Positions 1 through 9,678 of a DNA stretch of 64,000 nucleotides are shown here, in pieces; the first letter of the stretch is position 1; every line of letters starts with the position of its first letter. The stretch lies in contig NC_007908.1 of assembly GCF_000013605.1 (NCBI RefSeq), positions 2,108,001 to 2,172,000 on the forward strand, read 5' to 3'. The stretch comes from Rhodoferax ferrireducens T118. GTDB taxonomy: Bacteria > Pseudomonadota > Gammaproteobacteria > Burkholderiales > Burkholderiaceae_C. The notes beneath the pieces are model-generated. The model did no database searches. It was given only the letters and a program-made list of their open reading frames with translations, and had not been told where the DNA came from. The translations under genes were made by a program, and so were the position numbers.

Positions 1-2046
1 TCGGGCTGTCCGCGTTTTTCCGGCACGCGCCGCCAAGGCCAGCTCGCGCACACGCTCAATGTCTGCATCGGAAAACACGCCATTGACGCCGGAGATGGCC
101 GCCAGCTTCATGCCATGCTTTAGGCCCAGGCGGTAGATCTCGCGCACCTTCTCCCATTCGATGGAACGGCCGACCGTGTAGTTCTCGAACCGCCCCTCCA
201 AGGCCAGCACGATGGTCTCGGCCAGGCAGGCATAGGCCAGGTTTTTGGGCAGGCCGATGTTCTTCATCTGGACATCCCCTGGCAGCTGGATTTCGCCGGA
301 TTCGATCACCAGCACATCCGGGCGCTTAACGACCTCCTCGGGCGGCAGGTCCAGCGGGCGTGCCACATCGGTGATGACGCAGCCGGGCTTGACCTTCATG
401 ATGTCGAGCACCTTCCTGCCGGCGCCGGAGGTGGCGGTCACGATCATGTCCATGCCGGCAATGTCCTTGTTGGCCCGGGCTGACAGAAACAGCCGGGCGT
501 CCGGTGTCTCTTTCAGGATGGAGTCCTTGAGCGACAGCAGTTTGGCGGTCTCTGGGGAGACGAGGTAAAGCTCCTCGGCGAAAGTGGCCAGCAGGCGGGC
601 GCAGACCGAGCCGATAGCCCCGGTGGCGCCGACCACCATGGCCTTGAATTGCACTTTCTGGCCCTTTCTGGGCATGGGTAGCAGTCGCATACGCAACAAG
701 GCATCATGCGCGGCCCACAGCGCCCCGGAGGCGCTGTAGCTGTTGCCCGTGGTGATAGGCAGGGGCGCGCGTTTGGCGACGGTCAGCCCCGCATCGCCCA
801 CCACCTTGGTGAAAGCGCCCAGGCCCATGATCTGCGCGCCCAGCTTTTGGGCCATGTCGGCCGCGGCCAGCAAGCGGCGGTAGGTAAATTCGGGGCTGTG
901 GGCCATGATCTCCCTGGGTGTTCCCCCCACCGAAATCAGCCACCCTTCAGCTTCCACACCCGTGGGCGACTTGATTCCCGTCACCCTTGAATAAACAAAA
1001 GGCGGGGCATAGGCCAGCACCTTTTCCAGTGAGTCCATGAACAGGGGCGGCGAGACCTGCGACAGCAACTCGATGGGCTTGACCACCTTGAAATACTCCT
1101 GCGACAGGGGATGGATGACGAAGGCAAAGCGGTTGACACGTTTGAATCCGCCTGGGTACAGAAGGCGTGGTTCCATCTGCAAATCGGTGATGATTTCCAG
1201 GTAGTCGTCCTCCAGCAGATCTGGTGGGTTCTTGCCGCTGGCGGCGATGATCATGGCATCCAGGATATTGGGGCCCAGCACGTGCTCGAACATTCTGGGC
1301 GCGCCATCAATCACCAGGTGAACGCCCTTCTCCTTGAATCGGGCCAAGCGCTCGTCATTGACAGAGGTGGTGATGAGGGTCTTGCCAGCCAATTCTTCCG
1401 CATTGAAATCGTCCAGTTCATGCACCGGTGCCACGATCACGGTCGCTTCCTGCATCGCCTTGCCCAGAACGAAACGGGTCCACTGCTTGACGGGGGCGCA
1501 AGACATCACACTTGGCAACGCCCAGTCGGATACGTAGTGCGCACCAGCGGCATACAGCTCCAGGGCATTCAGCGAGGTCAGCAGCTTGGGCACCCCGAAC
1601 TGCAACAGCGGGTCGGCAAACTGCAGGTTCTGGCTGTACTCTGCCATGCACGTTGCCAGCTTGTAGTTGCTCATGCCGGAAAAAAACAGGGTTCTGGCGT
1701 TGTTGAAATAGTTGCCCAGCTTGATCTGCACATGGCGCAAAGCCCATTCCTGCAGGATGTCGTTCAAGCGACCCCCGGTGGTCACCGGGATGCGCTTGAC
1801 AACGCCTGCCATGCGGGCGCTGTCTTTTTCAATGTAGCGGCGGGAACCGACGTTGTAGCTGTCTTTCGCGACCCCCAAGCCCAGCACATCGGCGTGTTTT
1901 TCCCAGTGTTTCAGCAGGCTTACGGCCTTGCTCGTGCTGCCGTCGGTGCCCAGGCGCTGAACACTGATTTGCTGTCCCATGAAGGATGCAACAAACTCAA
2001 AATCCTGGGCACGCGCGCCCAAGCTGATGCTGACGACTCTTTTCAT
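1..2046 (-). CDS. Acyl-ACP/acyl-CoA reductase-like dehydrogenase (AAR-like core with long N-terminal extension), 3' end outside window
   Basis: An open frame runs from ATG (2046) through the window edge: 682 codons without a stop, so the C-terminus is missing. From about residue 400 it matches the cyanobacterial long-chain acyl-ACP reductase core as I remember it: LGAF near 409-412, TTGN at 432-435, a Rossmann loop GATGAIG at 473-479, and AYACLAET, whose Cys607 lines up with the acyl-accepting Cys294 of the Synechococcus enzyme. The loop-to-Cys spacing is also close (about 135 versus 130 residues). Such enzymes reduce acyl thioesters to aldehydes with NAD(P)H. The first ~370 residues are an extra domain that I cannot name and that cyanobacterial AAR lacks. 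The divergent alcohol dehydrogenase at 2235 could take the aldehyde on to an alcohol. The family assignment is fairly firm; the substrate is inferred. Confidence 0.75.
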   Translation of the reverse strand, partial: MKRVVSISLGARAQDFEFVASFMGQQISVQRLGTDGSTSKAVSLLKHWEKHADVLGLGVAKDSYNVGSRRYIEKDSARMAGVVKRIPVTTGGRLNDILQEWALRHVQIKLGNYFNNARTLFFSGMSNYKLATCMAEYSQNLQFADPLLQFGVPKLLTSLNALELYAAGAHYVSDWALPSVMSCAPVKQWTRFVLGKAMQEATVIVAPVHELDDFNAEELAGKTLITTSVNDERLARFKEKGVHLVIDGAPRMFEHVLGPNILDAMIIAASGKNPPDLLEDDYLEIITDLQMEPRLLYPGGFKRVNRFAFVIHPLSQEYFKVVKPIELLSQVSPPLFMDSLEKVLAYAPPFVYSRVTGIKSPTGVEAEGWLISVGGTPREIMAHSPEFTYRRLLAAADMAQKLGAQIMGLGAFTKVVGDAGLTVAKRAPLPITTGNSYSASGALWAAHDALLRMRLLPMPRKGQKVQFKAMVVGATGAIGSVCARLLATFAEELYLVSPETAKLLSLKDSILKETPDARLFLSARANKDIAGMDMIVTATSGAGRKVLDIMKVKPGCVITDVARPLDLPPEEVVKRPDVLVIESGEIQLPGDVQMKNIGLPKNLAYACLAETIVLALEGRFENYTVGRSIEWEKVREIYRLGLKHGMKLAAISGVNGVFSDADIERVRELALAARAGKTRTAR

Positions 2047-2094
2047 GTGTCCGTCCAGTGAAGGTATTTCCACTTTGCCGCTGGCCACGGATTC

Positions 2095-2118
2095 GCGGGT
2101 TGATCATGATCAACCCGC
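2095..2118. promoter_or_regulatory. Perfect 24-bp palindrome containing an FNR/ANR-type box, with a class II-spaced promoter
   Basis: A 24-bp perfect inverted repeat has the core TTGATCATGATCAA (2100-2113), which is the FNR consensus TTGAT-N4-ATCAA without mismatch. Its centre is 2106.5. A -10-like TTAAAT at 2136-2141 would put transcription start near 2148, so the box would be centred at -41.5 for the rightward alcohol dehydrogenase, the classic class II activator position. The leftward gene starts at 2046, but I see no equally good -10 for it. This suggests anaerobic control of the divergent pair. Confidence 0.7.
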
Positions 2119-2234
2119 TACCTTCTACCTTGTCATTAAATTGCACATATTTCACTGAATGCTCGGCAGACGCCACTGGCTGGTTTTGCGGCAAGTTCTG
2201 AGCGCCGGGGCCACCAGGCGCAACCAGGAGAACG

Positions 2235-3494
2235 ATGTTGACCATGAATCTGATCGCGGACGTGGGGCGCTCGGTGGGGCTTTCGGCCGTCATGCGGGCG
2301 GCGGGTCTGGTGACGCGACTGATGCCCATACCGCAGCCCACCCTGCTGGTGGGACCCGGCTCAAGTGCGCGGCTGGGACAAGCTGTCTGCGGCTTTGGTC
2401 ACCGCAAGGTCCTGATCGTCACCGACCCCATCGTCTCCGGTCTGGGCTTGCTGAATCGATTGACCCAGGCCTTGACCGAAGGCGGAACGGCCTTTGTGGT
2501 GTTTGATGAAATCACCCAGGACGCGCCCATCCCGCTGATCGAGAAAGGAATTGCGGTTTTCAAGACCGAGGGCTGTGACGCCATCGTGGCCTTTGGCGGT
2601 GGCTCGGCGATGGATGCCGCCAAGGCTATTGGGCTGTCGGCGGCCAACCACAAGTCGCCGCGCAGCCTGGCGGGGTATTTCCGGGGCTTGCACGCACCCG
2701 TTCCCATCTATGCCGTGCCAACCACCGCCGGCACCGGTTCTGAAGTGACCGTGGCCGCTGTCATTTCCGACCCTGAAAACAAGATGAAATTGGTGATTGC
2801 GGATACCCGCATTGTGCCAAAGATGGCGGCCCTGGACCCCGTCTTGATGACCGGGCTGCCGCGCCATGTCACTGCCGCCACCGGCATGGATGCGCTGACC
2901 CATGCAATTGAAGCTTTCATCGGCCACTGGTCCACCGACGACTCCGATCGCATGGCGCTGGCCGCGGTGCGCCTGATTTATCACAATTTGCGTGCGGTCT
3001 ACAAGGACGGCAACAACCTCGAGGCGCGCGAACAAATGGCGCTGGCGGCGACCTATGCCGGCCTGGCATTCACCCGGGCCAATGTAGGCAATGTCCACGC
3101 CATTGCCCACCAACTGGGCGGCAAATACCACACGCCGCATGGTCTCGCCAATGCCATCATGTTGCCGCATGTCCTGCGGTTTTACGGCCCTGCCGTCAAT
3201 GACAGATTGGCGGTTCTGGCGCTGCACGCCGAAGTGGGGACCCAGGGGGAGCCAGAGGACGTGCTGGCGCAGGAGTTTCTGGCGTCGATCGACGCGTTAA
3301 GCCGCGACCTTGGCATTCCGCGCCAACTGAACGCGCTGCGCAAAGCGGACATTCCCGCCTTGGCGAGAGCTGCCTGCCGTGAAGCGGATACCAATTACCC
3401 GGTGCCACGCTATATGTCGGTCGAAAGCTGTGCGGCCTTGATTCGCGCCGTGTTGCCAAAACCCGCCGCACGCAAAAAACTCAAGGCGCTGTGA
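2235..3494 (+). CDS. Iron-containing (group III) alcohol dehydrogenase
   Basis: A 419-aa NAD(P)-dependent alcohol/aldehyde oxidoreductase of the Fe-ADH family, usual length 380-420. GGGSAMDAAK near residue 120 is the nucleotide-binding loop. The metal ligands are visible in GMDALTHAIEAF (Asp and His) and in VHAIAHQLGG...HTPHGLANA (two His). The start is ATG 2235, preceded by CAGGAGAACG; a second in-frame ATG lies at 2244. The gene is transcribed away from the AAR-like gene and shares its intergenic FNR-type site, so it may reduce the aldehyde that enzyme makes or run the reverse oxidation. A hairpin terminator follows. The physiological substrate cannot be read from sequence. Confidence 0.88.
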   Translation: MLTMNLIADVGRSVGLSAVMRAAGLVTRLMPIPQPTLLVGPGSSARLGQAVCGFGHRKVLIVTDPIVSGLGLLNRLTQALTEGGTAFVVFDEITQDAPIPLIEKGIAVFKTEGCDAIVAFGGGSAMDAAKAIGLSAANHKSPRSLAGYFRGLHAPVPIYAVPTTAGTGSEVTVAAVISDPENKMKLVIADTRIVPKMAALDPVLMTGLPRHVTAATGMDALTHAIEAFIGHWSTDDSDRMALAAVRLIYHNLRAVYKDGNNLEAREQMALAATYAGLAFTRANVGNVHAIAHQLGGKYHTPHGLANAIMLPHVLRFYGPAVNDRLAVLALHAEVGTQGEPEDVLAQEFLASIDALSRDLGIPRQLNALRKADIPALARAACREADTNYPVPRYMSVESCAALIRAVLPKPAARKKLKAL

Positions 3495-3502
3495 CGGGCT
3501 CT

Positions 3503-3529
3503 GACTGACGTCTTCAGTCCTGTCTTTTT
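3503..3529 (+). terminator. Intrinsic terminator after the alcohol dehydrogenase
   Basis: Stem GACTGA/TCAGTC with a 5-nt loop, followed by CTGTCTTTTT, 9 nt after the stop codon at 3494. Confidence 0.6.
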
Positions 3530-3730
3530 CAATACTGCCAGCAATAAGCGGTTTGTGACAATTTTCGCCTCGGTACGCGAGCGCACATACAGCGCGGGAT
3601 TTTTGGCCTAGCCTTCAACAATGCAATGTGGTCCCCCTGTCAGCCGCTCCATGCGCCAGCCGGCTATAACAAGCGGCCTGCGGTCTCAGACCCTCTGCAT
3701 TCGTCATTTCGTATCACCGAGGAGTTCATC

Positions 3731-4126
3731 ATGACCAGCATACGCTTTGCGTTTCGCAATCTCGCCCTTGCCGCAGCGGCCACCTTGCTGTGCACTTCAG
3801 CCGCGCTGGCGGTGAACGCCAGTGCCACGGCCGACGCGCAGGCGCGCTACCGCCAGGATATGGCGGCGTGTGCCAGCGGGCAATCAAACCAGGATCTTGC
3901 AGCCTGCCGTCGGGAGGCCAAAAACGCCTTGGCCGAAGCCAGGCGCGGTGCCCTCAACAGTGCCCCTGACCAGTATCAGCAGAATACGCTGCGGCGCTGT
4001 GACGCCCACCAAGGTGAGGACCGCATCGCTTGCCAGGCGCGCATTCTTGGTGAGGGCAATGTCCAAAGTGGTGTCGAGGCTGGCGGAATCTTGCGCAAGA
4101 GCGTGACGGTCACGCCTGCCCAATAG
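3731..4126 (+). CDS. Small secreted Cys-containing protein of unknown function
   Basis: 131 aa from ATG 3731, chosen because GAGGAG lies 7 nt upstream and the protein then begins with a typical signal peptide (Arg-rich start, LALAAAATLLC core, likely cleavage after ALA near residue 27). The mature part is about 100 residues, hydrophilic and Ala/Arg-rich, with four cysteines in two pairs (ACASGQ...AACRRE and RCDAHQ...ACQARI), suggesting two disulfides in the periplasm. I do not recognise a named family, although similar small proteins occur in Comamonadaceae. It stands alone between convergent neighbours, with its own 236-bp upstream gap. Function unknown. Confidence 0.7.
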   Translation: MTSIRFAFRNLALAAAATLLCTSAALAVNASATADAQARYRQDMAACASGQSNQDLAACRREAKNALAEARRGALNSAPDQYQQNTLRRCDAHQGEDRIACQARILGEGNVQSGVEAGGILRKSVTVTPAQ

Positions 4127-4187
4127 GCTGGGTAATGCAACGCAGCACGGTGATGGGCAGGTCCTGGCAAAGCTGCCGGGCTCCGGC

Positions 4188-5552
4188 TCAGGTCGGCCAG
4201 GTTGAACCGTGCTCCGGCATGATGGCCCGCCAGCCCAACTCGTGCTTGATGCGTTTGCGAAATTCGTCTGAAGCACCCCACTCGCCGTGGGTCACATAGA
4301 CTTGGTCAGGTGCCTGGGGCATCGTGCGCAGCCAGGCCAGCAGCTGACTGGCGTCTGCGTGCGCTGAGGCCGACTGCAACTGCACCACTTCAGCCTGGAG
4401 TTCCACATCGTGGCCGTGGATGCGCACCGACTTGGCGCCACCGGCGATGGTCGCGCCGCGGGTGCCGGGTGCCTGGTAGCCGGTCAGGATGATCATGTTG
4501 CGGTGGTTCCCCGCGTAGTGCGCGAGGTGATGCAGCACGCGCCCGCCGGTGGCCATGCCGCTGGCTGACAGAATCACCATCGGGCCATGGCGACTGGCCA
4601 GGGCACGTGACTCATCGGTGCTGTTGACCATGGTGGCGCTGTGCGTCAGCGCGTGGGTGTCCTTGCTGCTGAGCCGGTGTTCACCCTGATGCGCCTCAAA
4701 TAAATGGGTGGTGTGCACGGCCATCGGGCTGTCCAGAAATACAGGTAGCGAGGTGGGGAGTTCGCCGCGCAGCTTGAGTTGATGAATCGCGTGCAGCAGG
4801 GCTTGTGCCCGCCCCACAGCAAACACCGGAATCACCGCCACGCCGCCGCGCTTGGCCAGCTTTTGCAACGCGGGCGCCAGTTCGGCCAGCACGTCTTCCT
4901 TGGGGTGTTCGCGGTCGCCATAGGTGGACTCGATCAAGACCGTGTTGGCGGCTGGCGCCTTCGCCGGGGGATTCATGATCAGGTCGTCGGTGCGACCCAG
5001 ATCACCTGAGAACAGAATGCGCCGTCCGGCCACTTCCAGCAACACACTGGCGGCACCCAGAATATGCCCGGCCGTGGAGAACGTGACGCGCCAGCCGGGG
5101 ATGGGCTGGAAGGTCTTGCCAAAGTCGACCGCCTTGATCCGGGGCAGGCAATCGAGTGCATCTTGCCGGGTGTACAAGGGCAGGGCGGGCGCGTGTTTGG
5201 AGAAACCGTGGCGGTTGGCAAACGCAGCGTCTTCTTCCTGGATGTGGCCGCTGTCGGGCAGCAGGATGCGGCACAGGTCGCGTGTGCCGCTGGTGGCGTG
5301 CACATGGCCGGCGAAGCCTTCCCTGACCAGCAGCGGCAGGTAGCCGCTGTGGTCCAGGTGGGCATGGGTCAATACAACCGCATCAATCTGGTTCGGCGCG
5401 ACCGGCAAACGGGTCCAGTTGCGCAAGCGCAGCGGCTTGTAGCCCTGAAACAGGCCGCAGTCGACCAGCAGAGATTCGGCGCCGTGGCGCACCAGGTATT
5501 TGGAGCCGGTGACGGTGCCAGCGCCCCCCAGAAAAGTAATGTTGACGCTCAT
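4188..5552 (-). CDS. Metallo-beta-lactamase/beta-CASP RNA-processing-type hydrolase
   Basis: 454 aa. The N-terminal MBL fold carries the zinc motif THAHLDHSG, and the middle has the beta-CASP insertion with ILSASGMATGGR, as in CPSF73/YSH1-like (COG1236) proteins. The C-terminal THGEWGASDEF supplies the late His of the RMMBL segment. Members are probable zinc-dependent endo- or exoribonucleases; the bacterial single-copy type is poorly characterised. The start at ATG 5552 has GGGAG about 7 nt upstream. It lies downstream of dnaJ but is separated by a strong terminator at 5601-5637, so it is probably a separate unit. Confidence 0.85.
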   Translation of the reverse strand: MSVNITFLGGAGTVTGSKYLVRHGAESLLVDCGLFQGYKPLRLRNWTRLPVAPNQIDAVVLTHAHLDHSGYLPLLVREGFAGHVHATSGTRDLCRILLPDSGHIQEEDAAFANRHGFSKHAPALPLYTRQDALDCLPRIKAVDFGKTFQPIPGWRVTFSTAGHILGAASVLLEVAGRRILFSGDLGRTDDLIMNPPAKAPAANTVLIESTYGDREHPKEDVLAELAPALQKLAKRGGVAVIPVFAVGRAQALLHAIHQLKLRGELPTSLPVFLDSPMAVHTTHLFEAHQGEHRLSSKDTHALTHSATMVNSTDESRALASRHGPMVILSASGMATGGRVLHHLAHYAGNHRNMIILTGYQAPGTRGATIAGGAKSVRIHGHDVELQAEVVQLQSASAHADASQLLAWLRTMPQAPDQVYVTHGEWGASDEFRKRIKHELGWRAIMPEHGSTWPT

Positions 5553-5600
5553 GTGGAAATCTCCCGCTTAGGTGATGTCATGCCCACACTATGCACAGAA

Positions 5601-5637
5601 AAATGCCACGAAGACAGTTAAATCTTTCGTGGCATTT
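5601..5637 (-). terminator. Intrinsic terminator of the grpE-dnaK-dnaJ operon
   Basis: A perfect 12-bp stem (AAATGCCACGAA at 5601-5612, its complement at 5626-5637) with a 13-nt loop. Read on the minus strand it runs into TTTTTCTG. It lies 38 nt after the dnaJ stop. Confidence 0.8.
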
Positions 5638-5674
5638 CTGGTGCGTCAATTTTTATGACGTTATGTGATTTTCC

Positions 5675-6814
5675 TCAACTGAAAAAACTTTTCAGCCGGT
5701 CGGTCCAGCTGTCGCCGCTGGGCGAATGTTTGCTGCCCCCTTTTTTCAGCGACTCGTCAAGCTCGCGCAGCAGCTTGCGCTGGTGTTCGCTCAACTTGAC
5801 CGGTGTCTCCACCAGAATGTGGCAATACAGATCACCGGGATAGCTGGCGCGCACGCCCTTGATACCTTTGCCGCGCAGCCGGAATTGCTTGCCGGTTTGG
5901 GTTCCTTCGGGGATATCAATGGCGGCCTTGCCGCTCAGTGTTGGTACATCAATTTCACCACCCAGCGAAGCCGTGATGATGCTGATCGGCACCGAGCAAT
6001 GGATGTCATCGCCGTCACGCTCAAAAATGTCGTGTTTCTTGAGGCGGATTTCGATGTACAGGTCACCGGCCGGGCCGCCGTTGGTGCCAGGCTCCCCGTT
6101 GCCGGCGCTGCGAATGCGCATGCCACCGTCGATACCGGCTGGAATCTTGACTTCCAGCGTTTTCTGCTTTTTGATCTTGCCCTGCCCATGACAGGCCGTG
6201 CAGGGCTCGGGAATGACTTTGCCAGTGCCGCGGCAGGTCGGGCAGGTTTGCTGCACGCTGAAAAAGCCCTGGCGCATTTGCACGGCGCCCGAGCCGCTGC
6301 AGGTGCCGCAGGTCTTGGCCTGGGTGCCGGGTTTGGCACCGCTGCCATGGCACACGTCGCACGCGTCCCAGCTCGGAATCCGGATCTGGGCATCCTTGCC
6401 CCGAGCCGCCTCTTCCAGCGTCACCTCCATCGCATAGCTCAGATCGCTGCCACGGAAAACCTGGCGTCCACCCCCCGCACCGGCCCGACCGCGCTGCTGG
6501 CCAAACATGTCGCCAAAAATATCGCCAAAGGCTTCGGCGAACCCGCCATAACCTTCCGCACCGGGTCCGCCGCGCATATTGGGATCAACACCGGCATGAC
6601 CGTGCTGGTCGTAGGCCGCACGCTTTTGCGGGTCCGACAGCATTTCGTAGGCTTCCTTGGACTCCTTGAATTTTTCCTCAGCCGCCTTGGAGGCGTCGCC
6701 CTGATTGCGGTCCGGGTGATGCTTCATCGCATGTTTGCGATAAGCCTTTTTGATTTCTTCGTCCGATGCGTTCTTGGGAACGCCCAGGACTTCGTAGTAG
6801 TCTCTTTTAGCCAT
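5675..6814 (-). CDS. dnaJ: Chaperone protein DnaJ (Hsp40)
   Basis: 379-aa cochaperone that stimulates DnaK ATPase and delivers substrates. It has an N-terminal J domain with HPD (KHHPDRNQ near residue 33), a Gly-rich linker ([11 protein letters not shown]), four CxxCxGxG zinc-finger repeats ([32 protein letters not shown]) and the C-terminal substrate-binding domains. Length is normal. It is the last gene of grpE-dnaK-dnaJ, 97 bp after dnaK, with a stable hairpin in that gap. Confidence 0.97.
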   Translation of the reverse strand: MAKRDYYEVLGVPKNASDEEIKKAYRKHAMKHHPDRNQGDASKAAEEKFKESKEAYEMLSDPQKRAAYDQHGHAGVDPNMRGGPGAEGYGGFAEAFGDIFGDMFGQQRGRAGAGGGRQVFRGSDLSYAMEVTLEEAARGKDAQIRIPSWDACDVCHGSGAKPGTQAKTCGTCSGSGAVQMRQGFFSVQQTCPTCRGTGKVIPEPCTACHGQGKIKKQKTLEVKIPAGIDGGMRIRSAGNGEPGTNGGPAGDLYIEIRLKKHDIFERDGDDIHCSVPISIITASLGGEIDVPTLSGKAAIDIPEGTQTGKQFRLRGKGIKGVRASYPGDLYCHILVETPVKLSEHQRKLLRELDESLKKGGSKHSPSGDSWTDRLKSFFS

Positions 6815-6842
6815 GTCTTTGAGTGCCTGGTTTCAACGCAAA

Positions 6843-6872
6843 CGCCGCGTTGAACAATTATTCAACGCGGCG
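6843..6872 (-). terminator. Intercistronic hairpin between dnaK and dnaJ
   Basis: A 12-bp perfect stem (CGCCGCGTTGAA / TTCAACGCGGCG) with a 6-nt loop. On the minus strand it is followed only by TTTG, so it is more likely a partial terminator or an mRNA-stabilising structure that lowers dnaJ relative to dnaK than a full stop. Confidence 0.6.
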
Positions 6873-6911
6873 CCCCTTTTCAGTGTTTACAACAATGTCC
6901 AGCGCAAGCGC

Positions 6912-8867
6912 TTAACCTTTTTTGACTTCTTTCACTTCCGCGTCGACCACATTGTCGTCAGCCGCCTGGTTTGAAGTGTTTTGTGCACCCGCTGCCGCTT
7001 GGGCACCTGGATCGCCTGCGCCCGCTTCAGCTGCTTGTTTGGCCTGCATATCGGCATACATTTTTTCGCCCAGCTTCTGGCTGATGGTCATCAAAGCGGT
7101 GCTTTTTTCCTCAATATGCGCCTTATCGTCGCCTTTGATGGCTTCTTCCAGGTGCTTGATCGCTTCTTCGATCTTTTCCTTCTCGCCGGCTTCGAGCTTG
7201 TCGCCGTATTCGGTCAGGCTCTTCTTCACGCTGTGCAAGCTGGCATCGGCCTGGTTCTTGGCCTGCACCAGGTCAAGCTTGCGCTTGTCGTCGGCGGCGT
7301 TCAACTCAGCGTCTTTCACCATTTGCTGAATTTCCGCTTCGGTCAAGCCGGAATTGGCCTTGATCGTGATCTTGTTTTCTTTACCTGTGCCTTTGTCCTT
7401 GGCGCCCACATGCAGGATGCCGTTGGCGTCGATGTCAAACGACACTTCAATTTGCGGTGTGCCCCGGGCGGACGGTGGAATACCTTCCAGGTTGAACTCA
7501 CCGAGCATCTTGTTGCCAGCGGCGATTTCACGTTCGCCCTGAAACACCTTGATGGTCACAGCCGGCTGGTTGTCGTCGGCGGTCGAGAAGGTCTGTGCAA
7601 ACTTGGTCGGGATGGTGGTGTTCTTGGTGATCATCTTGGTCATGACACCGCCCAGCGTTTCAATACCCAGGCTCAAAGGCGTCACGTCGAGCAACAACAC
7701 GTCCTTGCGGTCGCCGGACAGCACCTGGCCTTGAATGGCAGCACCGACGGCCACGGCTTCGTCCGGGTTCACGTCCTTGCGCGGCTCGCGTCCAAACAAT
7801 TCCTTGACCTTTTCCTGCACCTTGGGCATGCGCGTCATGCCGCCGACCAGAATCACGTCGTTGATGTCAGCCACGTTGACACCAGCGTCCTTGATGGCGG
7901 TGCGGCAAGGCGCAATGGTGCGTTCGATCAATTCTTCAACCAGTGACTCAAGCTTGGCGCGGGTGAGCTTGATGCTCAGGTGTTTCGGGCCGGAAGCATC
8001 GGCCGTCACGTACGGCAGGTTGATGTCAGTCTGCGCACTGCTGGAGAGCTCAATCTTGGCCTTCTCGGCGGCTTCTTTCAGGCGCTGCAGGGCCAGCACG
8101 TCCTTGCCCAGATCAACCCCTTGCTCTTTCTTGAACTCGGCGATGACGAAGTCGATGATGCGTTGGTCAAAATCTTCGCCGCCCAAGAAGGTATCGCCGT
8201 TGGTGGACAAAACTTCAAACTGCTTTTCGCCGTCAACGTCGGCAATTTCAATGATGGACACGTCAAAAGTGCCGCCACCCAAGTCAAAAACCGCGATTTT
8301 GCGGTCGCCTTTTTCAGTCTTGTCCAGACCGTAAGCCAGTGCTGCAGCGGTAGGTTCGTTGATGATGCGTTTGACATCGAGTCCGGCGATGCGACCCGCA
8401 TCTTTGGTGGCCTGACGCTGTGCGTCATTGAAATAAGCCGGCACCGTAATAACGGCCTCGGTGACCGTTTCGCCCAGGTAGTCCTCGGCCGTCTTTTTCA
8501 TTTTGCGCAGCACATCGGCGCTGACCTGCTGGGGCGCCATCCGGTTGCCGCGCACTTCGACCCAGGCGTCACCATTGTCAGCGGCTGCAATTTTGTAAGG
8601 CATCAGGTTGATGTCTTTCTGGACTTCCTTTTCAGTGAACTTGCGGCCAATCAGCCGCTTGACGGCGTACAGCGTGTTCTTCGGGTTGGTCACCGCCTGA
8701 CGCTTGGCCGAGGCGCCGACCAGTACTTCGCCGTCTTCCTGATAAGCAATGATGGACGGCGTGGTGCGCGCCCCTTCAGAGTTTTCAATGACCTTGGGCG
8801 TGTTGCCCTCCATGATGGCGACGCAACTGTTGGTCGTGCCCAGATCGATGCCGATGATTCTTCCCAT
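6912..8867 (-). CDS. dnaK: Molecular chaperone DnaK (Hsp70)
   Basis: 651 aa, full length. The ATPase domain begins [19 protein letters not shown] and contains the phosphate-binding motif [11 protein letters not shown]. The substrate-binding domain follows ([14 protein letters not shown], then FQGERE), with the helical lid and an acidic tail ending [10 protein letters not shown]. It works with DnaJ and GrpE in protein folding and in sigma-32 feedback. The gene is 85 bp after grpE and is read from the heat-shock promoter upstream of grpE. Confidence 0.98.
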   Translation of the reverse strand: MGRIIGIDLGTTNSCVAIMEGNTPKVIENSEGARTTPSIIAYQEDGEVLVGASAKRQAVTNPKNTLYAVKRLIGRKFTEKEVQKDINLMPYKIAAADNGDAWVEVRGNRMAPQQVSADVLRKMKKTAEDYLGETVTEAVITVPAYFNDAQRQATKDAGRIAGLDVKRIINEPTAAALAYGLDKTEKGDRKIAVFDLGGGTFDVSIIEIADVDGEKQFEVLSTNGDTFLGGEDFDQRIIDFVIAEFKKEQGVDLGKDVLALQRLKEAAEKAKIELSSSAQTDINLPYVTADASGPKHLSIKLTRAKLESLVEELIERTIAPCRTAIKDAGVNVADINDVILVGGMTRMPKVQEKVKELFGREPRKDVNPDEAVAVGAAIQGQVLSGDRKDVLLLDVTPLSLGIETLGGVMTKMITKNTTIPTKFAQTFSTADDNQPAVTIKVFQGEREIAAGNKMLGEFNLEGIPPSARGTPQIEVSFDIDANGILHVGAKDKGTGKENKITIKANSGLTEAEIQQMVKDAELNAADDKRKLDLVQAKNQADASLHSVKKSLTEYGDKLEAGEKEKIEEAIKHLEEAIKGDDKAHIEEKSTALMTISQKLGEKMYADMQAKQAAEAGAGDPGAQAAAGAQNTSNQAADDNVVDAEVKEVKKG

Positions 8868-8952
8868 GATTTTTCCTTAAATGAAAGTCAGATGCTGTTA
8901 ACGTGTGGATCAGCCGAAAATTTTCAAGTCACGACGACCATCACGTTGCTAA

Positions 8953-9516
8953 TTATTTTGGTGCGGCGACGGTGACCAGCGCTGGGCGCAGCACGCGATC
9001 GGCGATGGCGTAACCTTTTTGCAGCACCGTGACCACGATGTTGGCATCGAACTCCGAGGGCACCACGCTGATGGCCTGGTGCTGATGGGGATCAAATTTA
9101 GTCGTTCCAGGCTGTGGGTTGATGGGAATCACCTTGTTGCGCTCCAGTGCTGCCAGCAATTGGCGCAGGGTCGCCTGGGTACCTTCGCGAAGATGGTCAA
9201 TGGTGGCGTCCTTGATGATCAGACCCGCCTCCAAGCTGTCTGCTACGGGCAGCAGACTTTCGGCAAAAGCCTCGACCGCAAACTTGCGCGCCTTGGAGAT
9301 TTCGTCTTCGGCACGGCGCCGGGCGTTGTCAGCCTCGGCCTTGGCCCGCAGATACTGGTCGGCGAGTTCAGCGCTTTTGGCTTGTAATTCAGCCAGATCG
9401 GCTTGTGCACGCGACAAAGCGTCCGACTCGTAGGCGCCCTGCGCGGCGACCATTTCTTCGGTGCTCTGATACCCGGTAGCAGGTGGTTTGGTTTGGTTTG
9501 GATTGGTTTCAGACAT
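8953..9516 (-). CDS. grpE: Nucleotide exchange factor GrpE
   Basis: 187 aa. A charged N-terminal region and long coiled coil (about residues 35-100, [20 protein letters not shown] and the [13 protein letters not shown] segment) are followed by the beta domain with [19 protein letters not shown], the GrpE signature. It releases ADP from DnaK. First gene of the operon. ATG 9516 lacks a strong Shine-Dalgarno but follows a clear sigma-32 promoter. Confidence 0.96.
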   Translation of the reverse strand: MSETNPNQTKPPATGYQSTEEMVAAQGAYESDALSRAQADLAELQAKSAELADQYLRAKAEADNARRRAEDEISKARKFAVEAFAESLLPVADSLEAGLIIKDATIDHLREGTQATLRQLLAALERNKVIPINPQPGTTKFDPHQHQAISVVPSEFDANIVVTVLQKGYAIADRVLRPALVTVAAPK

Positions 9517-9550
9517 GCTATTGAGCCAAATTTCAAATACTAAGCCCTCG

Positions 9551-9578
9551 ATATGGGGCCATACACAGACAATTCAAG
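9551..9578 (-). promoter_or_regulatory. Sigma-32 heat-shock promoter of grpE-dnaK-dnaJ
   Basis: On the minus strand the -35 element CTTGAA (9578-9573) and the -10 element CCCCATAT (9558-9551) are separated by 14 nt, matching the RpoH consensus CTTGAA-N13-15-CCCCATNT. It lies 35-62 nt upstream of the grpE ATG. Confidence 0.88.
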
Positions 9579-9678
9579 AGCGCAAGACGTACGAGCCGAA
9601 AGCCGGCTCAGGAACAAAGCGAGCGCGCCGGATGTGGCGCCCGGGTCGCTGGGTAAGCCGCTTGGGTGGCGCAGCAGG

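Noticed and set aside
8887..8935. Second sigma-32 promoter directly before dnaK
   Set aside because: CTTGAA is present, but the -10 (CACACGTTA) matches CCCCATTTA poorly; the promoter at 9551-9578 explains the operon.
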